From Desulfomonile tiedjei (GTDB taxonomy: Bacteria > Desulfobacterota > Desulfomonilia > Desulfomonilales > Desulfomonilaceae): a stretch of DNA of 64,000 nucleotides. The position numbers were made by a program, and so were the translations under genes. The DNA lies in NCBI GenBank assembly GCA_016212925.1, contig JACRDF010000031.1, forward strand, positions 124,001 through 188,000, in the 5' to 3' direction. Below, piece by piece: positions 50,558 through 58,147 of the stretch (positions within the stretch are counted from its first letter, which is position 1; every line of letters begins with the position of its first letter). The notes below the pieces were generated by a model. That model searched no databases and had not been told where the DNA came from. It saw only the letters and a program-made list of their open reading frames with translations.

Positions 50558-51043
50558 TCAGGCGCATTCCGACGGATCTCCCTGGATCTTCGCTATAGCG
50601 TGTTCCAGAGCAGGGATAACTGCTTCCAGGTTCTCCTTGGCGCCTTTTGGGCTACCCGGGAGGTTGATGATCAACGTTCGGCCCCGGACCCCTGCTATCG
50701 CGCGGGAAAGCATCGCGTGCGGCGTCTTTTTGATGCTTGAGGCGCGCATGGCTTCAGCCATTCCGGGAACCAGTCTCGTGATCACGGACATGGTGGCTTC
50801 AGGTGTAACGTCTCGCGGGGACAGTCCTGTCCCGCCCGTGGTCAAAATGAGGTCCGCGCTGTTTTCATCCGCCCAGGCCATCAGTACCTTGCGGATTTCT
50901 TCCTCTTCGTCCGGACAAACCGCGATCCAATCCACGGTAATGCCGTGAGACCGCAGCACATTCTCGAGTTCCGGGCCGGAAGCGTCCGCTCTTAGTCCTT
51001 GCGATGAGCGATCGCTAACGGTGAGAATTCCCGCACGCGACAT
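50558..51043 (-). CDS. mog: MogA/MoaB-family molybdopterin adenylyltransferase
   Basis: A 161-residue enzyme of molybdenum cofactor synthesis that adenylylates molybdopterin before metal insertion. Seen: GILTVSDRSSQG at the start, TTGGTGLSPRDVTPEA (MPT-binding GGTG loop) and INLPGSPKGAKENLEAV. Its ATG lies inside the 3' end of speD (29-base overlap). Mo or W enzymes such as formate dehydrogenases are expected in such an anaerobe, though none is in this window. Confidence 0.92.
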   Translation of the reverse strand: MSRAGILTVSDRSSQGLRADASGPELENVLRSHGITVDWIAVCPDEEEEIRKVLMAWADENSADLILTTGGTGLSPRDVTPEATMSVITRLVPGMAEAMRASSIKKTPHAMLSRAIAGVRGRTLIINLPGSPKGAKENLEAVIPALEHAIAKIQGDPSECA

Positions 51044-51431
51044 GTGGGACGTACCTGTATTCCTCGCCGATGTTCTGACCCGCGGACGGTATGCCTCGCT
51101 GAAAATCGCGCACCTGCATATCTGCGGCTTCCAATTCTTGCTTCAGGAAGCCTGCTGCTTTCCACGGGTCCACCTTAGTCCCGCACGTGAAAACGTCTAC
51201 GGCAGCGTATCCGTACTCCGGCCAGGTGTGAATGGTCAGGTGTGACTCGGCTATAACCACGACCCCAGAGACTCCCTGGGGGTTGAAGTCCTGAAAGGCG
51301 GTCTTCAGAACAGTTGCTCCTGCGGCCTCTGCGGCCTGGGACAGGATTGTTTCCAGATAATCGAGGTTGTCAATCTTTTGCGTATTGCAAGACCAAAGCT
51401 CGATCAGAAGATGAATGCCCAAAGCTCTCAT
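51015..51431 (-). CDS. speD: S-adenosylmethionine decarboxylase proenzyme
   Basis: A 138-residue class 1b AdoMetDC, which self-cleaves at the Ser of ESHLTIHTWPEYGYAAVDVF to make its pyruvoyl group and yields decarboxylated AdoMet for spermidine synthesis. The catalytic Cys is in VFTCGTKVDPW. ATG 51431 (MRALGIHLLIELW) has GGGGG six bases upstream; the in-frame ATG two codons earlier does not. Its end overlaps mog. speE is not in the window. Confidence 0.95.
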   Translation of the reverse strand: MRALGIHLLIELWSCNTQKIDNLDYLETILSQAAEAAGATVLKTAFQDFNPQGVSGVVVIAESHLTIHTWPEYGYAAVDVFTCGTKVDPWKAAGFLKQELEAADMQVRDFQRGIPSAGQNIGEEYRYVPHVACGNSHR

Positions 51432-52019
51432 CGTCATCCCCCGTACCGAGTGGGCTATTGCCTCTCGTATGTGTGATTCTAGACAAACACCGCCTGTACC
51501 ACGCCGTTAGACGGACGGGCACTGGCGAACATGATCCACCTCCGTTGTTTGCAGCGTTCGACCTATAAACAGATCCCCCTCGCCAGGGTTGTGCCCTGAC
51601 CTCCATATCGCGGTCGAAAATTGGAGGAAGCTGCTTTCCTCCAGGCCGGAAGGCCTACGGTCTTAACCTTACGAGGAGGAAATCAGAGATCTCCCCACTC
51701 AGGCCAATTCCTCCTGTAACAGATTTTTGATGTAAGGGATTCAGAACGGAAGTACGGGACCGCAAACCGGCGAAGGGGTTCCACGCGCGCAAAATGAGCA
51801 GAGATTCGTTGCAGGCAACCATCCGGTTCATTTTCCCGTCCCGAGGCGCAAGCCTCTTGTGATATGATCCGCCAACTTTTTTGCCTCTTTTTCTTGTCTC
51901 CTGTCAAGCAAAAAAGATCCCTCAACGGTTCGGATTTTCGAAGAAAAACTATTAATCTGAAACATTCTGGTGACGAAGATTTCACCCCTTATTTAACCGT
52001 TCACTAACGCGGGCACGCT
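51432..52019. other. intergenic region
   Basis: About 590 bases between speD and the small frame/repeat at 52020. No convincing gene, RNA or repeat was recognised; minus-strand frames here lack ribosome binding sites and homology. Confidence 0.45.
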
Positions 52020-52076
52020 TCAGGCAGGAACACAAGAGAGATCGCCTGTAAAGACCGCATTGTACGTGTTCTTTTC

Positions 52077-52110
52077 CCCGGCGATGCGGTTCACTTCGTT
52101 CACCACATCC
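52077..52110 (-). repeat. diverged copy of the GGATGTGG repeat
   Basis: On the minus strand GGATGTGGTGAACGAAGTGA continues AACCGCATCGC, matching the left part of the copies at 35573 and 36409 almost base for base. A 49-codon frame (52020-52169, minus; MFADIVERREGCRMPFQREW at its start) runs through it, overlapping the protease stop by 16 bases; it may be repeat-derived rather than a gene. Confidence 0.55.
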
Positions 52111-52153
52111 CACTCGCGCTGAAACGGCATTCGGCAACCTTCCCGGCGCTCTA

Positions 52154-53035
52154 CTATGTCGGCAAACATGACGGCCTACGATGTACCAGAGCGCCGCACG
52201 ACGCGCACGCTTCAGCGCAGGGGTCCAAGCGCGCTCGACACTTACCGCAAAATCGAGGCGCGTCGGTTTCCAGCAGCGGAATGTCCAGGCCGCACCGGAG
52301 ACACGAATCAGATTCCTCGGGTGCATACGCGCCGCAGTTGGGGCAATAGATCAGCGCCCCCTGTCCGAGCACGGGGAACCGCAAGTCCCTTCGGAACTGC
52401 TGGATCTTCGAATTCATCAGCCAACCCATAAAAACCAGCAACGGGACCAGCAAAAAAACCGCGGCCTTGGGATTGAAAGCAACCAAAAAGTTGTAGGTCC
52501 CGTGAAGAAATGCCGCAAGGATGAATCCGCTGAGAATCGTCTTCAGCTCGCCTTCTCTTCGGAACCGCGCCAGCCCCATGGAGTATCCCCACATGGACGA
52601 GAACATCACGTGAGCCGGCGTTGCGAAAAGCACCCTCGACACGATGATGCCCGGCCCTAAGTGCAATAAATATATTATGTTCTCCACCGATGCGAAGCCC
52701 ACCGCTGCGGTACCCGCATATATTATCCCGTCGAGAGGTTCGCGAAAGTCGGAACTGCGGTAGATTATCAGCCACACTGCAACAAGCTTGGACAACTCTT
52801 CAAGAGGGCCGATGAGGAAAAAGCTCATCTCCGCAGAACGCAGCAGGGTGTCCTGAACGAGGCCTGCTCCGGTGAAGTGCTCTACGATCCCGGTCGGGAT
52901 AGTGCAAAGCAAGCCCGCGCAGAATACCCGCACCAGGTTCCGGAAAGACTTCGGCCTGTGGAGAGATTTCCTATAGAAGTAAGATAGCCAAATCAGTCCA
53001 GGAATGAGGCCCAGAACCGCATAAACCTTTTCCAG
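52154..53035 (-). CDS. PrsW-family intramembrane protease with C-terminal zinc ribbons
   Basis: A membrane protein of the PrsW glutamic-protease family. Motifs: IGPLEELSKLVAVWLI, GFASVENIIYLLH, FATPAHVMFSSMWGYSMGLA and AAFLHGTYNFLVA. The C-terminus adds two CxxC zinc ribbons (YCPNCGAYAPEESDSCLRCG; FCGKCRARLDPCAEACASCG). The usual call would start at GTG 52933, but 34 upstream codons in frame encode a typical PrsW start (YAVLGLIPGLIWLSYFYRKS), so translation probably begins at a non-ATG codon, perhaps CTG 53035 after GAGGTGA, giving 293 residues. PrsW cleaves anti-sigma factors in Bacillus; the target here is unknown. Confidence 0.85.
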   Translation of the reverse strand: MEKVYAVLGLIPGLIWLSYFYRKSLHRPKSFRNLVRVFCAGLLCTIPTGIVEHFTGAGLVQDTLLRSAEMSFFLIGPLEELSKLVAVWLIIYRSSDFREPLDGIIYAGTAAVGFASVENIIYLLHLGPGIIVSRVLFATPAHVMFSSMWGYSMGLARFRREGELKTILSGFILAAFLHGTYNFLVAFNPKAAVFLLVPLLVFMGWLMNSKIQQFRRDLRFPVLGQGALIYCPNCGAYAPEESDSCLRCGLDIPLLETDAPRFCGKCRARLDPCAEACASCGALVHRRPSCLPT

Positions 53036-53136
53036 CTTGTCACCTCGTAATTGACTTTGCAGCCTGAACCGTATAACACGGACACAAAGTCACGCCAAGA
53101 GCCCAACCTGATAACCCGATAATAAGGAGCTTTCAT

Positions 53137-54183
53137 TTGAAGTCAGATTCGGCTGCAGTCCCCTTGGAACCATCTTACGAGCAGGAGCTGGTTCGTGTCG
53201 AGCACTTGGTAAAGCACTTCCCCGTGAGCGAAGGCTTCTTTCAGAACACAGAGTCCTACGTGCACGCGGTGGACGGGGTCGATCTGACCATAGTTCGGGG
53301 CGAAACACTGGGCCTGGTGGGAGAATCGGGGTGCGGTAAGACCACTCTGGGCAGACTGATTTTGGGATTGGAGCGCCCCACCTCGGGCCATATCTTTTTC
53401 CAAGGAAAGGACATCAGTCACCTTGGTTCCCGCGAAATGAAACAAGTGCGGCGCAGTATGCAGATCATCTTTCAGGACCCGTACAGTTCGCTGAATCCCC
53501 GCCAGACAGTAAGAAGCATCATCATGGAACCTTTGACCATTCACCGAATTGGGACCCGCGCTGAACGGCGGGTACGGGTAGCGGCCCTCATGGAGGAGGT
53601 TGGTCTTCGGCCCGAATATGGCGACAGGTACCCGCACGAGTTTTCCGGAGGCCAGAGGCAAAGGATAGGGATCGCCAGAGCTTTGGCATTGAATCCAAGT
53701 CTAATAGTGGCAGATGAGCCTGTTTCCGCTCTGGATGTTTCGATCCGATCGCAGGTGCTGAATCTCATGGAGGATTTGCAGGAGAAATACGGACTGACGT
53801 ATCTATTTGTCTCGCACGATTTGTCCGTAGTGGAACACATCTCGGACAGGGTTGCGGTCATGTACTTGGGAAAAATTGTGGAAATAGGCCCGAAAGAAAA
53901 GGTGTACAACTACACGTTGCACCCCTATACCGAGGCCCTGTTGAGCGCTGTTCCCATTCCGGACCCTTTGATGAAGCGTAGGCGGATAATTCTGGAAGGG
54001 GACGTTCCCAGTCCGATCGTTCCTCCGCCAGGGTGCCGTTTCCATCCGCGTTGTTGGCTGAGGATTCCGATTTGCTCGGAGATAGTTCCGCGCCTGAAGG
54101 ACGTTACGGATGGCCATGGAGCAGCCTGCCACGTTCGCGCTCCCGATCCGTCTGTGCTAAAAGCTTATGGTGAAACGCATTGA
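53137..54183 (+). CDS. oligopeptide/dipeptide ABC transporter ATPase (OppF/DppF type)
   Basis: A 348-residue ABC ATPase starting at TTG 53137 with AAGGAG seven bases upstream. Walker [21 protein letters not shown], signature [17 protein letters not shown], Walker [15 protein letters not shown], switch His in [12 protein letters not shown], and the C-terminal oligopeptide-ATPase extension with the cysteine motif [18 protein letters not shown]. It would energise peptide or nickel import. OppA, B, C and D genes are absent on either side, so it is an orphan subunit relying on genes elsewhere. Confidence 0.92.
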   Translation: MKSDSAAVPLEPSYEQELVRVEHLVKHFPVSEGFFQNTESYVHAVDGVDLTIVRGETLGLVGESGCGKTTLGRLILGLERPTSGHIFFQGKDISHLGSREMKQVRRSMQIIFQDPYSSLNPRQTVRSIIMEPLTIHRIGTRAERRVRVAALMEEVGLRPEYGDRYPHEFSGGQRQRIGIARALALNPSLIVADEPVSALDVSIRSQVLNLMEDLQEKYGLTYLFVSHDLSVVEHISDRVAVMYLGKIVEIGPKEKVYNYTLHPYTEALLSAVPIPDPLMKRRRIILEGDVPSPIVPPPGCRFHPRCWLRIPICSEIVPRLKDVTDGHGAACHVRAPDPSVLKAYGETH

Positions 54184-54189
54184 TGCGAA

Positions 54190-55041
54190 CTATGAACCGG
54201 CAATTCTTTGTGAAGTCGAATTCGTTCCCGAGCAACCTTGTGGCAAGCCCGAAACTCCGATAGCTGATATAAGCCACTGGAGGGACTCGAAATTTCGGGT
54301 CCATTTCGGTTCGAAAATAGTTGGGCACTTTTCAATTTGGCAGCGTCCCATGAATAAACGGGTCGCGAATTCCATGCAATTGGCGCTTCCACATTCACCG
54401 CAATTTGTGCCGGGGAGGCGCTTGAATACTTCAATGGCTCCGACTCCCTGTCTCGGTTGCCGCTCCGGCTCCAATATCGACCGACGTTCCCATGCCGCGA
54501 CAATCAGGTCAATCATCGAACGAAGCATTGTCCAAAAGTCCAGGAGATCATCAGATCTGGAAAAAACAATACGATCCCGCGCGATCGCCAAAAGCCTGTG
54601 TTCCTCTTCAAAAGTGAGGGCCGGCAGATCGGGCCTGTAGGAACCACCTCGAATAAGGCAAGCGACGAGCGGTATCAATGGTCCCAGGTCGTTCTCGGTC
54701 TCCACCTCCGCTCTGAGTCTTACCGAGTCGCTGACGCTGGCCTCGATTACGCGAATGCTGAGATCCCCGACGGCTTCGCACCATAGCGGGCTTGGCGGGT
54801 CGGCTTTGGGGATCGTTTTCTTGAAGGGAGCATACGGAACCATGCCGCTCACAGAGACTCCTCGCGACTTGAGTTCCTCTAATATGAAAGCGGTTATCCC
54901 TGTCACGAGTATGGTAGGAGCTACCAGCCCGGTACAGAAAACCGGCGGCTGAAGGGTTTTCAAGTAGACAGGGCTTGATGCCAGGCACTGATGTCCGCGC
55001 TCAAAAGAATCATGGTCCGGAAATACAACAACGTACGCCAT
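54190..55041 (-). CDS. iron-sulfur protein with CODH/ACS-type [4Fe-4S] motif
   Basis: A 283-residue soluble protein. The C-terminal part has LPGTNCGECGSANCMEFATR then GRCQIEKCP, the four-cysteine [4Fe-4S] motif of the corrinoid iron-sulfur protein large subunit and related redox domains. The N-terminal ~200 residues (MAYVVVFPDHDSFERGHQCL at the start) are alpha/beta with a few cysteines, and I cannot assign them. No corrinoid or methyltransferase gene is adjacent. It is convergent with the OppF-type gene, seven bases away. Confidence 0.72.
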   Translation of the reverse strand: MAYVVVFPDHDSFERGHQCLASSPVYLKTLQPPVFCTGLVAPTILVTGITAFILEELKSRGVSVSGMVPYAPFKKTIPKADPPSPLWCEAVGDLSIRVIEASVSDSVRLRAEVETENDLGPLIPLVACLIRGGSYRPDLPALTFEEEHRLLAIARDRIVFSRSDDLLDFWTMLRSMIDLIVAAWERRSILEPERQPRQGVGAIEVFKRLPGTNCGECGSANCMEFATRLFMGRCQIEKCPTIFEPKWTRNFESLQWLISAIGVSGLPQGCSGTNSTSQRIAGS

Positions 55042-55401
55042 TGTGAGAGATAATCACGATACTGCCCTTGGCGTCAATCGCGAAATCCCATTAACCGCTT
55101 TTGTAACGGACGCGATTCAGCTCTGGGTCAATTTAGGTGGCGACAATGACTCCCCGGTCTGCGGCCGATAGACGCCGGCCCTAACAGCAGCGCCGTGTTT
55201 TCAGTTTGCGCATGCGAGACAGGACAGCCCGCCGGGTTATAGATCCAAGCGGGGGGATTTGCGGTAGCCTGAAGCCATGGTTTTTCGGGCACGGCATGCC
55301 GTGCCCCTACAACTGAGTTCAGCGCCTCGTCTTGGCGTAGGGGCATGGCATGCCGTGCCCTCCGACTTGTTCCACAAAGTCCATTGCACGTCGCTATAGC
55401 A
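55042..55401. other. intergenic region with GGCATGCC palindromes
   Basis: About 360 bases without a gene. GGGCACGGCATGCCGTGCCC (55287-55306, perfect palindrome, then CTAC) and GTAGGGGCATGGCATGCCGT (55337-55356) form a facing pair of the GTAGGG family. Confidence 0.65.
55287..55360. repeat. GTAGGG-type palindrome pair, GGCATGCC core
   Basis: Same border words (CCCCTAC / GTAGGGG) as the other elements, with a different palindromic core in each arm. Confidence 0.7.
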
Positions 55402-55764
55402 TCAATCCTGCTGTTCCACGGGTTCCACCGAATCGATCAGGACCCCGAAGAAGACCTGCGGACTCACTTCCGCGCGAGCCGCATCGTATTTCCACCCTAA
55501 ATGCTGAGAACATCTGCGGCAGAGAAGGAAGTGCCAACCATAGCCGGGGAACCACGAGTTCTCCATGTAGAGCTTCTCGTCCACCATAACGTTTTCGCAA
55601 TGGCCGAACGTTATAAAGTTGCAGCGAACTCCTGCCGGGTTCACGAACGAATGCCGATCAGAGCCGTTCCTGGTAATGATCGCGTCCTCTCCAGCAATCC
55701 GGGCTCCGCACCTGGAACATTGGTAGGATTTCTTGCTCTTGTTGTTCTCTCGTTGCGATTTCAT
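55402..55764 (-). CDS. cereblon-type CULT domain protein
   Basis: A 120-residue protein consisting of one CULT domain, the thalidomide-binding fold of cereblon, known as solo proteins in some bacteria. Seen: zinc ligands YQCSRCGARIA and LLCRRCSQHLGW, the HSFVNPAGVRCNFITFGHC segment, and the aromatic cage SWFPGYGWHF plus HLGW supplying three tryptophans. The natural ligand in bacteria is unknown. The frame opens at 55776, four codons earlier; neither start has a strong ribosome binding site. It stands alone on the minus strand. Confidence 0.88.
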   Translation of the reverse strand: MKSQRENNKSKKSYQCSRCGARIAGEDAIITRNGSDRHSFVNPAGVRCNFITFGHCENVMVDEKLYMENSWFPGYGWHFLLCRRCSQHLGWKYDAARAEVSPQVFFGVLIDSVEPVEQQD

Positions 55765-56293
55765 GTACAGAAGCATGATGACAATTATACCGGGAAGCCG
55801 AACAAATCAGCAATGTCTCGCCGGAATCAGGATAGTCACAGCTCCAACCGTTGCAGCCGACATCGCTTCGGTTACGGGAGCAGGGCAATTCCCCAATGGG
55901 CGACGCCTTGGCCCGGTTGAGGTTACGAGATGCCATGAACTTTTCATTGCAAGGGCGTAGCCCAAAGCAATCTCTGCCTTTGAGCGCCGAGATTGCTTTG
56001 CTGCGCTTGCAATGACAGTCTTTGCCGCTGGAAATTGAAGGGTAACCCTCTGGGGTTGCATAAAAGTTGCCCCATGATTAGAATTGTGATAATGAAATAT
56101 TCCTTAAGATTTGTGAGTCTGAAAAGGAATGAAATGCAGGTCCAAGAGGGACGTGGAACAGCGGTGAGGAGTTGGAAGGGCTCTCTGTGCAGGACTTGCG
56201 TGGCTTCAATTGTTCGTGATAAGACTTCTGGAATTGATCCGGACCGACTAATTGCTTGAGTGTTCGAGAATTGTACTTGTGGGGTTAGGTCGG
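55765..56293. other. intergenic region with a CATTGC repeat
   Basis: About 530 bases between divergent genes. Besides the repeat at 55945-56017, nothing is recognised; the plus-strand frame at 55993-56259 is partly repeat sequence and is not supported. Confidence 0.5.
55945..56017. repeat. CATTGCGAGGG dispersed inverted repeat
   Basis: CATTGCAAGGGCGTAGCCC at the left and GCAATGACA at the right enclose AAAGCAATCTC and GAGATTGCTTT. Second copy of the family at 11552-11629. Confidence 0.7.
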
Positions 56294-57040
56294 ATGTTCA
56301 CGTCTGTCGTTGAAATTAGTAAGAGACTTGTCCTGGGTGTCTCCGCTGTCGTCATGCTTGGGGCGTGCGCGGCCAAGGTCCCCGTCAACGGGCTCCAGTT
56401 GGAGGACCTGATACGGGATGCGGAGAAAAAAGCTTATCTGGTCAAACAGTTCCGGGCGGATTTCACAAAAACGCGCCTGACGTCGGTGTTCAACAGGGAT
56501 GTCACGGTCAAGTGCCGGTTGGTTTTCCAGAAGCCCGACCGCTTCTTGCTGACGATGACCGGAGATGCCAATGTGGAGATACTCTCCGACGGGACCATGA
56601 TCAGCTTGATGCACGACCAGAAAGATCGCGAGGTCTACCACGTGCAGGGCGAGCGCGATTTGGCCCGGTTCTCAGACCCTTTTATGCTGCTGATCAAGAA
56701 GATGGAAAACGGCGGGCTTCGCGCGTTTTCTGAGATCAGAAGGATAGAACAGCCCGATGGCCTGATCGCGGAACTCCAGCCAGGCAACGACAACCAGTTC
56801 GAGCGAATTAAAAGCGTTCTTCTCTCATTCGGGCTGACAGGGGACATCAAGAAAATCAGCATTTTGTTCAAAGATGGTGAACGCGATGAAGTGGTCTTTG
56901 ACTCGTGGACGCTGTTGGCTCAGGACGACCCTGAGGTGGTCCAGCTCGAAACCAAATTGAAGGCATTGTCCAAATCCCAGCCGGACCACTCGCCGGGGGC
57001 CGCACCTAGCCCACTATCAATGGCGGTGGAACAGCACTAG
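56294..57040 (+). CDS. LolA-like outer-membrane lipoprotein
   Basis: A 248-residue predicted lipoprotein: MFTSVVEISKRLVLGVSAVV is the leader and VVMLGACAAK contains the lipobox (LGA-Cys). The mature part resembles LolA/LolB-type lipoprotein carrier domains: AYLVKQFRADFTKTRLTSV, LVFQKPDRFLLTMTGDANVE and LSDGTMISLMHDQKDREVYH. The last ~50 residues are a flexible Pro/Ser tail. The frame opens at 56252; the chosen start gives the cleanest leader. Related DUF4292/LolA-like proteins bind acyl chains. Confidence 0.75.
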   Translation: MFTSVVEISKRLVLGVSAVVMLGACAAKVPVNGLQLEDLIRDAEKKAYLVKQFRADFTKTRLTSVFNRDVTVKCRLVFQKPDRFLLTMTGDANVEILSDGTMISLMHDQKDREVYHVQGERDLARFSDPFMLLIKKMENGGLRAFSEIRRIEQPDGLIAELQPGNDNQFERIKSVLLSFGLTGDIKKISILFKDGERDEVVFDSWTLLAQDDPEVVQLETKLKALSKSQPDHSPGAAPSPLSMAVEQH

Positions 57041-57197
57041 CCGATTCGTCTTCGACAGACCCTATGCGCCCCGTTGACCCTGGAAATTGTGCGCACCTGC
57101 AACAATGGCGGAATAATCAAATCTCTTCGCTTGCCGGTCCGTCGAGATCCGGTTTGCGTCTGCTTCCTCCAAATGTTAGAATCCGGCCGAGGGTAAC

Positions 57198-57563
57198 ATG
57201 GCTGTAATTCTTCATGTGGAAGACGAGCATTCCGTGCGGTTGCTTTACAGGGAAGTGTTTGAAGAACTGGGGTATCGGGTCGTTGGGGCGTCCACAGGTG
57301 AAGAGGCCTTACGCATCCTTAAAGGCAGCCGTCCGGATATCATCATACTAGACCTCAAGATGCCGGGCATGGGGGGACGAGGTTTTCTCGATCGATTCAA
57401 GAGGCTCAAATTGAGAATCCCCATTGTTATCAGCACCGCTTACCCTTACCTGCAAGATGACCCTTCAACGCAGGCAGCCGACGCTTACGTGGTCAAGTCG
57501 GGCGATATGGCCGACCTCGTGAATAAAGTTGCCCAGTTGGTCCAGAAATCTCCACGCGATTAA
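57198..57563 (+). CDS. single-domain response regulator (receiver)
   Basis: A 121-residue CheY-like receiver: acidic pair HVEDEHSV, phosphoacceptor Asp in DIIILDLKMPGMGG, switch Ser/Thr in VISTAYPY and Lys in AYVVKSGDM. No output domain. ATG 57198 has GAGGG four bases upstream. No cognate kinase is adjacent; either five-PAS hybrid kinase earlier in the window could in principle feed a phosphorelay through a histidine phosphotransfer protein. Confidence 0.92.
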   Translation: MAVILHVEDEHSVRLLYREVFEELGYRVVGASTGEEALRILKGSRPDIIILDLKMPGMGGRGFLDRFKRLKLRIPIVISTAYPYLQDDPSTQAADAYVVKSGDMADLVNKVAQLVQKSPRD

Positions 57564-57662
57564 CCCATAAACAATTCTTTGCTGAACAGGATCAAGTCAG
57601 ACGCGGATAGCAGGCCCCCTGTTCGGTTTGTGCCGAGTAACGGTCAAAATGGCAGACCGCTT

Positions 57663-58124
57663 TCAGTCCGGTAGCCCACCGGTTTGCCTCAGGGCCTCGT
57701 ACACGACTATTCCCACCGCTGTGGACAGATTCAGGCTTCTCACCTTGTCAAACCTTATTGGAACACGGGCGATTCGCTGAGGGAAGCGTTGAAAAAGGCG
57801 CGGGGCCAGCCCCGAGGTTTCGGGACCGAAAAGGATATGATCGTCCGGCCGATATTGAACGCGATGATAAATGTCGCCCCGCTTGCTGCTCGTGAGGACC
57901 AGCTTTTCCGGCGACACCGAAGCAAGATAGGTTTTCAAGTCCTCCCACACGACCAGATCAACTTTTTTCCAGTAATCCAGACCTGCGCGCTTTAGAGATC
58001 GATCGTCAAGATGGAAGCCGAGAGGCTTAATCAGGTGGAGAGTGGCACCCACAGCGCAACACAATCTTCCCACGTTGCCGGTGTTGGGAGGAATTTCCGG
58101 GTGTACAAGGACGACGTTCAGCAT
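57663..58124 (-). CDS. trmL: tRNA (cytidine/uridine-34 2'-O)-methyltransferase, SPOUT family
   Basis: A 153-residue SPOUT methyltransferase modifying the wobble ribose of tRNA-Leu. Seen: VLVHPEIPPNTGNVGRLCCA, HLIKPLGFHLDDRSLKRAGL DYW split by the usual spacing, FGPETSGLAP and VRSLNLSTAVGIVVYEALRQ (AdoMet knot). ATG 58124 is preferred because earlier in-frame starts overlap the upstream gene. Confidence 0.93.
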   Translation of the reverse strand: MLNVVLVHPEIPPNTGNVGRLCCAVGATLHLIKPLGFHLDDRSLKRAGLDYWKKVDLVVWEDLKTYLASVSPEKLVLTSSKRGDIYHRVQYRPDDHILFGPETSGLAPRLFQRFPQRIARVPIRFDKVRSLNLSTAVGIVVYEALRQTGGLPD

Positions 58125-58147
58125 TTCGGTTCCAAATGCAGGCTGCA

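Noticed and set aside
55993-56259. 88-codon plus-strand frame before the LolA-like gene
   Set aside because: It starts inside the CATTGC repeat, lacks a ribosome binding site, and overlaps the leader of the lipoprotein gene.
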